NCBI GenBank assembly: GCA_016212735.1
Contig: JACRDZ010000279.1
Location: forward strand, 1-12,265
Length of the DNA stretch: 12,265 bases
Source: Candidatus Firestoneibacteriota bacterium
GTDB lineage: Bacteria > JACRDZ01
Direction: 5' to 3'
Shown here one piece after another: positions 7,493 through 12,265 of the stretch. Position 1 is the stretch's first letter. Every line of letters begins with the position of its first letter. The notes below the pieces were generated by a model. The model had not been told where the DNA came from. It searched no databases and saw nothing but the letters and a program-made list of their open reading frames with translations. The translations under genes and the position numbers were made by a program.

Positions 7493-8905
7493 TTAAAGAT
7501 CAAAGTATAAATGAAATTCATATGGATGAGGTCTTAAACTTACTGTTTGAATTTCATTCTTAATTTTATAATTTATCCATGTTTCAATTAAATCTTTAGT
7601 AAAGACATCTCCTTTTAGTAAAAATTCATGATCTTTTTCCAGAGCTTTTAATGATTCTGCTAAACTTCCAGGTGTACCGGGAACCTTTTTTAGTTCTTCT
7701 GGTGGTAAGTCATAAATGTCTTTATCCAGAGGTTGACCGGGATCAATTTTATTTTGAATTCCATCAAGTCCAGCCAATAACATTGCTGAGAATGCTAAAT
7801 ATGGATTACATGAAGGATCAGGACATCTAAATTCTATTCTTTTTGCTTTAGGATTATTTGAATACATAGGAATACGTATTGATGCGCTTCTGTTTCTCGA
7901 TGAATATGCTAGATTAACAGGAGCTTCAAATCCAGGGACTAATCTTTTATATGAATTCATAGTTGGATTTGTAAGTGCTGTTAAAGCCGGCGCATGTTTC
8001 AACAATCCGCCTATATAATACAAAGCCATTTTACTTAATCCTGCATATTCATTTCCAGCAAATAATGGTACCCCACCTTTCCATAAACTCTGATGCGTGT
8101 GCATTCCGCTTCCATTATCACCGAATAAAGGTTTAGGCATGAAAGTTGCTACTTTCCCATTTTTTTTAGCAATATTTTTTACTATATATTTATAAAGCAT
8201 TGTAAAATCAGCCATCTTAAGCATTGAGGTAAAACGCATATCAATTTCAGCTTGTCCGGCAGTTGCAACTTCATGATGCTGACGTTCAATTTTTATGCCG
8301 CACGCTTCCATTACCGTTACCATTTCATTTCTTATATTCTGTTGTGTATCATTTGGAGGAACAGGGAAATAACCTTCTTTTGTGCGGATTTTATACCCAA
8401 GATTAGGAGATTCATCACACCCTGTATTCCATACACCTTCATTGGAATCAATAAAATAATATCCACTAAACTGATTCTGATCATATCTAACATGATCAAA
8501 AATAAAAAATTCTAATTCAGGGCCAAAATTTGCAGTATCTGCAATCTTTGTTGACTTAAGATAATTTTCGGCCTTAATAGCAATATTTCTTGGATCGCGA
8601 TTATATGATTTTTTTGTCATTGGATCAACTACATCACCAACAAGACTAACTGTCGTAATATCATTGAAAGGATCTATAATTGCAGTATTTGGATCAGGCA
8701 TAATCAGCATATCGCTTTCATGTATCGACTGCCATCCACGTATACTAGAACCATCAAATCCCAATCCATCTTCAAAAACATCCAGAGACATATCTCCTAT
8801 TGGTATTGTAAAATGCTGCCAAACTCCTATTAAATCAATAAACTTAAAATCAACAAATTTCACTCCTTTTTCTTCAATAAATTTCATTACATCTTTTGCA
8901 TTCAT
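7493..8905 (-). CDS. glnA: glutamine synthetase type I
   Basis: This enzyme makes glutamine from glutamate, ammonium and ATP in the cytoplasm and is the entry point for ammonium brought in by AmtB. The 470 residues match the dodecameric GSI subunit. Motifs include [10 protein letters not shown] (49-58), [10 protein letters not shown] (128-137), HHEVATAGQ (210-218), [16 protein letters not shown] (258-273), and NRSASIRIP (338-346). Tyr398 in IYDLPPEE is the adenylylation site of GSI-beta (Tyr397 without Met), so GlnE-type control is possible, though no glnE is seen here. The start at 8905 is set by a strong AAAGGGG at 8917-8911. The frame stays open for 52 more codons to 9061, but that extension is encoded by a repeat element and has no GS homology. 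Expression probably comes from a sigma54 promoter near 9120-9137. Confidence 0.97.
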   Translation of the reverse strand: MNAKDVMKFIEEKGVKFVDFKFIDLIGVWQHFTIPIGDMSLDVFEDGLGFDGSSIRGWQSIHESDMLIMPDPNTAIIDPFNDITTVSLVGDVVDPMTKKSYNRDPRNIAIKAENYLKSTKIADTANFGPELEFFIFDHVRYDQNQFSGYYFIDSNEGVWNTGCDESPNLGYKIRTKEGYFPVPPNDTQQNIRNEMVTVMEACGIKIERQHHEVATAGQAEIDMRFTSMLKMADFTMLYKYIVKNIAKKNGKVATFMPKPLFGDNGSGMHTHQSLWKGGVPLFAGNEYAGLSKMALYYIGGLLKHAPALTALTNPTMNSYKRLVPGFEAPVNLAYSSRNRSASIRIPMYSNNPKAKRIEFRCPDPSCNPYLAFSAMLLAGLDGIQNKIDPGQPLDKDIYDLPPEELKKVPGTPGSLAESLKALEKDHEFLLKGDVFTKDLIETWINYKIKNEIQTVSLRPHPYEFHLYFDL

Positions 8906-8910
8906 TTTTT

Positions 8911-8917
8911 CCCCTTT
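8911..8917 (-). promoter_or_regulatory. ribosome binding site fixing the glnA start
   Basis: On the minus strand AAAGGGG lies 5 nt before the ATG at 8905-8903. This supports MNAKDVMKF as the true N-terminus. The in-frame Met codons farther upstream fall in or next to the inverted-repeat element. Confidence 0.8.
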
Positions 8918-8937
8918 CATAAAATATGGTTTTAAAC

Positions 8938-9102
8938 TAAACTCAGCGAGGTCATAAATTCGCATTTTTTCGGTGAGGATTGAGCATCGAGAGCAAGGCG
9001 CGAAGGCGAGAAATAACCTTGCACTATTTCGAACCTGAGCAACGCAGCTATCGATGTTCAAGACCAGCGCAAAAATGCGAATTTATGACCTCGCTGAGTT
9101 TA
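8938..9102. repeat. 165-bp element with 32-bp perfect inverted ends in the glnA leader
   Basis: Bases 8938-8969 (beginning TAAACTCAGCGAGGTCATAA) are the exact reverse complement of 9071-9102. The 101-bp centre is visibly richer in G+C than its surroundings. It holds a nested 11-bp stem, 8980-8990 with 9051-9061 (one G-U), and a further GCAAGG/CCTTGC pairing, 8993-8998 with 9017-9022. TTTAAA occurs just outside or at each end (8931-8936, 9099-9104) and might be a target-site duplication, but it is itself palindromic. The structure resembles a MITE or a REP/BIME-type element. No transposase is encoded. It starts 21 bp upstream of the glnA ribosome binding site and would be transcribed as a long leader hairpin. 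Confidence 0.85.
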
Positions 9103-9119
9103 AATAGCAATATCTATTA

Positions 9120-9137
9120 ATGCAATATCTATACCAT
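9120..9137 (-). promoter_or_regulatory. candidate sigma54 (-24/-12) promoter of glnA
   Basis: Read on the minus strand, TGGTAT, five bases, then TTGCA places GG (9135-9134) and GC (9123-9122) exactly 10 nt apart, as sigma54 requires. The -24 element deviates from TGGCAC at two positions. The predicted transcript start is near 9110, just upstream of the inverted-repeat element, giving a leader of about 205 nt before the glnA ATG. The assignment is plausible because glnA is often sigma54-controlled, but the motif is short in AT-rich DNA. Confidence 0.5.
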
Positions 9138-9242
9138 AAAATGAATGCATAAAAAAATTTTAATATTACATAAAAGTAGTTATTTTTACATATATGAAAA
9201 GCATATTACGCAAATGAAATGAAATAATAAAATTGTTTTACT

Positions 9243-9268
9243 ATTACCTAATAGAACTATTAAGTAAT
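9243..9268. promoter_or_regulatory. 26-bp near-perfect palindrome between divergent promoters (candidate activator site)
   Basis: The left half ATTACCTAATAG and the right half CTATTAAGTAAT are separated by AA and are complementary at 11 of 12 positions. The centre is about 110 bp upstream of the predicted amtB-unit transcript start and about 145 bp upstream of that of glnA, a normal distance for an enhancer of a sigma54 activator. The octamer GTTTTACT flanks it at 9235-9242 and 9271-9278. It does not match the NifA consensus TGT-N10-ACA or the NtrC consensus, so the cognate protein is unknown. Confidence 0.45.
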
Positions 9269-9340
9269 GAGTTTTACTTTATTGTAATAATTCGTTTTAT
9301 TAATTATAAATAAATCCAATAAAATCAATATATTTCTAAT

Positions 9341-9356
9341 TGGCATAATTATTGCT
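9341..9356 (+). promoter_or_regulatory. sigma54 (-24/-12) promoter of the barrel-amtB-glnK unit
   Basis: TGGCAT at 9341-9346 and TTGCT at 9352-9356 put GG (9342-9343) and GC (9354-9355) exactly 10 nt apart, close to the consensus TGGCAC-N5-TTGC. Transcription would start near 9367, leaving a leader of about 40 nt before the ATG at 9408, which has AAGGAGA at 9396-9402. Control by a sigma54 activator fits the nitrogen-scavenging genes downstream and the NifA-like gene nearby. Confidence 0.75.
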
Positions 9357-9407
9357 ATTAGTAAATCAGCGCGCAAAGTAATTAAAAAAAATAAAAAGGA
9401 GAAAAAG

Positions 9408-10157
9408 ATGTTTAAAAAGGTTTTAACATTAATATTTGTTTTGACAATTTTTGTGCTTAACAATAAAACTATTTTTGCGACAGCTTCAACACATATCTGG
9501 GCACCTGCAACAGATATACAAGCTTATAAAAAATGGCATTTAACTTCAGATTATTATGGAGCAGCTGAAAAAGCTTCCGATGGTACAAGACCTGTAACTA
9601 TCACAAATCTTGGACTTACTATTGGTATACTCCCTTATGAGAAAATAAATGCAGAAGTTGGTTTTGATCATAAAACCGGTTATGGCGCTTTAGATGATTA
9701 TCCAATATATTTTAATGCTAAAGTCGGGGTGACAGAAAAAGCTTACGGCGAATTTTTTCCAGCATTGGCAGCAGGTATATTCGATATCGGCACAAAGAAG
9801 GATTTAACAGATGCGGATGTTTATTATGGAAAATTAGCAAAAACTTTCGAAGTTAATAAAATATCTTTGGGTAGATTTTCATTAGGTTATTTTAGCGGGA
9901 ATGAAAAAATACTTACTTCAAATGGTGATAAAGACAATACCGGCGCTTTAATCTGCTTGGAAAGAACAATAACTGAAATTTCAGATAAACTCTGGATTGC
10001 AGTGGATTATCAAGGATCTAAATCAGCATATGGCGCATTGAATTATGGATTTTCATGGAAATTCAGTGATAATACTTCGGTAATATTTGCTTATGATGAT
10101 TATAACAATGATGATTTTGCAAATACTTTTACAGTTCAAACTGATATTGATTTTTAA
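9408..10157 (+). CDS. predicted outer-membrane beta-barrel protein linked to amtB, function unknown
   Basis: I do not recognise a named family for this 249-residue protein. Residues 1-26 are a clear Sec signal peptide, with MFKK, a hydrophobic core, and a likely cleavage after Ala-Thr-Ala26. The mature chain has no long hydrophobic helix. It shows alternating, aromatic- and glycine-rich beta-type segments such as ITNLGLTIGIL, KINAEVGFDH, FSLGYFSGNE, LNYGFSWKFSD and TSVIFAYDDY, and it ends in Phe (QTDIDF), the usual sorting signal of outer-membrane barrels. About ten to twelve strands seem possible. It follows a sigma54 promoter and precedes amtB by 20 bp, so it is probably made under nitrogen limitation. 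A pore for ammonium or another small nitrogen source is a reasonable guess. A periplasmic lipid-binding or structural barrel cannot be excluded. Confidence 0.8.
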   Translation: MFKKVLTLIFVLTIFVLNNKTIFATASTHIWAPATDIQAYKKWHLTSDYYGAAEKASDGTRPVTITNLGLTIGILPYEKINAEVGFDHKTGYGALDDYPIYFNAKVGVTEKAYGEFFPALAAGIFDIGTKKDLTDADVYYGKLAKTFEVNKISLGRFSLGYFSGNEKILTSNGDKDNTGALICLERTITEISDKLWIAVDYQGSKSAYGALNYGFSWKFSDNTSVIFAYDDYNNDDFANTFTVQTDIDF

Positions 10158-10177
10158 CAGAAAGAAAGGTGATTAAC

Positions 10178-11740
10178 ATGAATTTAATAAATAAATTTAA
10201 AAAAATATTTATAATAAGTTTTTTTATGATTATGTGCAGTGTATCAACACAAATTGCAGTAGCTTCGACAACTATACGGGAGCCGGATCCGAGCGGAGTT
10301 AATACAGGTGTCGCTTCTGATGCAGGTTTATCTTCAAGTTCAACGCTCACGGATATAGCCAATGCAGTTGGTAAGAACCGTGTAGGTATAAATATGATGT
10401 GGGTTCTTATTACAGGTTTTCTGGTTATGTTTATGCAAGCTGGATTTGCTATGGTTGAAACTGGTTTAACACGCGCAAAAAATGTTGCGCACACTATGGC
10501 AATGAATTTTATGATATATCCTCTTGGAATGCTGGGTTTTTATATCTGCGGTTATGCGTTTATGTTCGGAGGACTGGGTGCTCTTGGTACTCTGGGTGGA
10601 TTTGACGGATTGAGCCATGAATTTACAATAAATCTTTTTGGGAAAAGTTTTGGAATTTTTGGAACAAAAGGATTTTTCTTATCCGGCGGGTATGATGTGG
10701 CTGTATATGCGATGTTTCTTTTCCAGATGGTATTTATGGATACAACAGCGACAATACCAACCGGTGCTATGGCAGAAAGATGGAAATATTTAGCTTTCTT
10801 TATTTATGGATGGTTTGTTGGAACGATTATGTATCCAATTTACGGGAACTGGGTATGGGGCGGCGGATGGCTCGCTGCATTGGGTAAAAATTTTGGATTA
10901 GGGCACGGACATGTAGATTTTGCAGGTTCTTCGGTCGTTCACATGACAGGTGGTGTAATAGCAATTGTTGGAGCATGGCTTCTCGGTCCGAGAATCGGTA
11001 AATATAATAAAGACGGCAGTCCAAATGCAATCCCGGGACATAATATCCCAATGGCAATAATAGGAACATTTATATTAGCTTTCGGTTGGTTTGGATTTAA
11101 TCCAGGCTCATCGCTCGCTGGCAGTGATTTGCGTATTGCTGTTGTTGCAACTAATACGATGTTAGCTTCAGCAACAGGTGCGCTTGCAGCGACATTATGG
11201 ATGTGGTTTGTTCGCAGCAATAAACCTGATCCAAGCATGATGTGCAATGGTATGCTGGCTGGTCTTGTTGCAATTACAGCTCCATGCGCATTTGTTAATT
11301 CCATAAGTGCATGTATTATTGGACTTATATCAGGGGTACTTGTAATCGAAGCTGCTTTCTTTGTTGAACGGAAATTAAAAATTGATGATCCTGTTGGAGC
11401 TATTGCTGTTCATGGAGTTAATGGTCTTTGGGGCTGTTTAGCGCTTGGTCTTTTTGCTGATGGTACTTACGGAGATGGATGGAATGGTGTAGCTGGTACA
11501 GTAAAAGGATTATTTTATGGAGATTCTTCACAATTTATTGCTCAGGTTATAGGAGTTACAGCAAACTTTATTTATATCGGATTAATATCACTAATTGTAT
11601 TCAAATTCATTGATGTAGTTGTGGGAAATCGTGCTGATTGCACTGCTGAATTAAATGGTCTTGATATCCCTGAAATGGGTGTTACTGGTTATGTAGGTGT
11701 TAAGCTTGACAAACATTCAGAAACACCATTATCAAAATAA
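10178..11740 (+). CDS. amtB: ammonium transporter AmtB
   Basis: This 520-residue inner-membrane ammonium channel belongs to the Amt/Rh family. A signal peptide, probably cleaved after Ala29 (IAVAS), and a polar stretch to about residue 70 precede eleven expected membrane helices. The pore twin histidines are His255 in VVHMTGG and His412 in AVHGVNGLWG. Asp247 in DFAGSSVVH matches the conserved structural Asp160 of E. coli AmtB. Other family blocks are QAGFAMVETGLTRAKN, GFNPGS, and the C-terminal GLDIPEMGVTGY, the region that helps couple to PII. The frame also opens at a GTG (10169), but AAAGG (10165-10169) lies 8 nt before the ATG at 10178 and overlaps that GTG, so the ATG is preferred. A glnK-like gene follows by 86 bp, and the barrel gene precedes. 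Confidence 0.95.
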   Translation: MNLINKFKKIFIISFFMIMCSVSTQIAVASTTIREPDPSGVNTGVASDAGLSSSSTLTDIANAVGKNRVGINMMWVLITGFLVMFMQAGFAMVETGLTRAKNVAHTMAMNFMIYPLGMLGFYICGYAFMFGGLGALGTLGGFDGLSHEFTINLFGKSFGIFGTKGFFLSGGYDVAVYAMFLFQMVFMDTTATIPTGAMAERWKYLAFFIYGWFVGTIMYPIYGNWVWGGGWLAALGKNFGLGHGHVDFAGSSVVHMTGGVIAIVGAWLLGPRIGKYNKDGSPNAIPGHNIPMAIIGTFILAFGWFGFNPGSSLAGSDLRIAVVATNTMLASATGALAATLWMWFVRSNKPDPSMMCNGMLAGLVAITAPCAFVNSISACIIGLISGVLVIEAAFFVERKLKIDDPVGAIAVHGVNGLWGCLALGLFADGTYGDGWNGVAGTVKGLFYGDSSQFIAQVIGVTANFIYIGLISLIVFKFIDVVVGNRADCTAELNGLDIPEMGVTGYVGVKLDKHSETPLSK

Positions 11741-11811
11741 AAAGTCTTCTAACTCATTAATATTTAAAGGTTTCTCTGTGCTCTCTGTGTTTAAGTTTTA
11801 TCAAAATAAAA
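11729..11811. repeat. 55-bp CTCTGTG-word segment flanked by 14-bp direct repeats between amtB and glnK
   Basis: TTATCAAAATAAAA at 11729-11742, which includes the amtB stop codon, recurs exactly at 11798-11811. The 55 bp between contain TTTCTCTGTGCTCTCTGTG at 11771-11789, a pair of CTCTGTG words. The arrangement looks like an insertion with a target duplication or a local tandem duplication. No terminator hairpin is evident, so amtB-glnK cotranscription is likely retained. The glnK ribosome binding site begins immediately after the second copy. Confidence 0.55.
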
Positions 11812-11826
11812 TTTGGAGGAAATCAA

Positions 11827-12165
11827 ATGAAAAAAATTGTAGCAATAATAAGACCAGAAAAACTGGATTCAGTGCGTCATGCTCTGGAAAAAGTTGGGTA
11901 TTCTGGAATAATGATTACTGAAATTGAAGGACATGGGAAACAAAAGGGAGTTGTTCAACAATGGCGCGGTGAGCAGTATAAAGTAGAACTTCTGCCAAAG
12001 ATAAAAATAGAAATAATTTTAAAAGATGATGAAGTAAAAAAAATAACAAAAACTATAATAGAAAATGCAAAAACAGGCGAAGTTGGCGATGGAAAAATAT
12101 TTATTTCAACTTTAGATAATTGCATAAGAATTCGCACAGGGGAAGAAGGGGAAATAGCTATTTAA
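11827..12165 (+). CDS. glnK: PII nitrogen signal protein, GlnK/GlnB type
   Basis: This 112-residue PII protein is the trimeric sensor of ATP/ADP, 2-oxoglutarate and glutamine status. The T-loop runs from about Gly37 to Val53 and retains Tyr51 (RGEQYKV), the uridylylation residue, and Gln39 of the 2-oxoglutarate/Mg-ATP site. Residue 46 is Trp. The B-loop TGEVGDGKIF (about 83-92) and the C-terminal IRIRTGEEGE block are canonical, as is the N-terminal signature around IIRPEKL. The length equals the usual 112. Position directly after amtB suggests the GlnK role of plugging AmtB when nitrogen is plentiful. The NifI type is less likely because no nitrogenase genes flank it. GGAGG at 11815-11819 precedes the ATG by 7 bp. 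Tyr51 and the adenylylation Tyr of GlnA suggest a GlnD/GlnE cascade elsewhere, which is inferred. Confidence 0.96.
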   Translation: MKKIVAIIRPEKLDSVRHALEKVGYSGIMITEIEGHGKQKGVVQQWRGEQYKVELLPKIKIEIILKDDEVKKITKTIIENAKTGEVGDGKIFISTLDNCIRIRTGEEGEIAI

Positions 12166-12180
12166 GGGCTTGCGAAATAA

Positions 12181-12265
12181 ATGCTAGACAATGAATTAAT
12201 AAAAAAAATTAAATATATAAAAGATACTCAGTGCTATACGCTTTATGATTTATCTAAAAAACTTG
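12181..12265 (+). CDS. start of an unidentified gene (3' truncated)
   Basis: An ATG 15 bp after the glnK stop opens a frame that runs to the window edge: 28 codons, beginning MLDNELIKKIKYIKDTQCYT. Only a weak AAGGGC at 12165-12170 could serve as ribosome binding site, so translation may depend on the upstream gene. The fragment is Lys-rich and helical-looking, with one Cys. It is too short to assign. Its closeness suggests it belongs to the amtB-glnK transcription unit. Confidence 0.55.
   Translation, partial: MLDNELIKKIKYIKDTQCYTLYDLSKKL

Noticed and set aside
9106..9340. NifA upstream activator sites (TGT-N10-ACA) in the divergent region
   Set aside because: I looked for the motif and found no match; the nearest TGT at 9234 lacks the ACA half.
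10129..10494. 121-codon minus-strand frame opposite the amtB start
   Set aside because: It is antisense to the signal peptide and first helix of amtB, with no ribosome binding site and no recognisable domain.
10939..11304. 121-codon minus-strand frame inside amtB
   Set aside because: It is a shadow frame of a conserved membrane protein gene; codon content is explained by the sense strand.
11697..11921. 74-codon plus-strand frame spanning the amtB end and the glnK start
   Set aside because: It overlaps two well-supported genes out of frame and its middle is the CTCTGTG repeat segment.

Overview
The window is AT-rich bacterial DNA from what looks like an anaerobic, diderm organism. An outer-membrane beta-barrel protein implies an outer membrane, while the APS reductase is of the short, assimilatory type best known from anaerobes such as clostridia. 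The phylum cannot be fixed from the sequence alone. The several families of short AT-rich intergenic repeats are a habit I associate with candidate-phylum and deltaproteobacterial-type genomes, but that is only an impression. Nearly everything recognisable concerns getting and assimilating sulfur (left half, bases 1-5480) and nitrogen (right half, 5508-12165).

Sulfur block, all on the plus strand. The 3' two thirds of an APS reductase alpha subunit (aprA-like, truncated by the window edge) is followed by a short 2x[4Fe-4S] AprB-like subunit, ATP sulfurylase (sat), and an SsuA/NrtA/TauA-type substrate-binding protein. A 205-bp repeat-filled gap then leads to the matching ABC ATPase and permease, which overlap by 8 bp. 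Together they could import sulfate or a sulfonate, activate sulfate to APS and reduce APS to sulfite. No sulfite reductase is visible here.

Nitrogen block. On the minus strand lie a NifA-type GAF-AAA+-Fis sigma54 activator (5508-7076) and, upstream of it, type I glutamine synthetase glnA (7493-8905) with a clear intrinsic terminator. Divergently, on the plus strand, are a signal-peptide-bearing beta-barrel protein of unknown function, the ammonium transporter amtB, a PII protein (glnK-like), and the first 28 codons of an unidentified gene. The 502-bp divergent region carries a good sigma54 (-24/-12) promoter for the barrel-amtB-glnK unit, a weaker one for glnA, and a 26-bp near-perfect palindrome between them that could be an activator site. 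The NifA-like protein encoded next door is a natural candidate to act there.

The most unusual structural features are non-coding. A 165-bp element with 32-bp perfect inverted arms lies between the proposed glnA sigma54 promoter and the glnA ribosome binding site, so it would be transcribed as a long hairpin leader. Three other repeat-type insertions sit at gene boundaries: 3729-3908, 7108-7379 and 11729-11811. The conserved-looking but unidentified barrel protein riding with amtB and glnK is the best candidate for an undescribed protein function.
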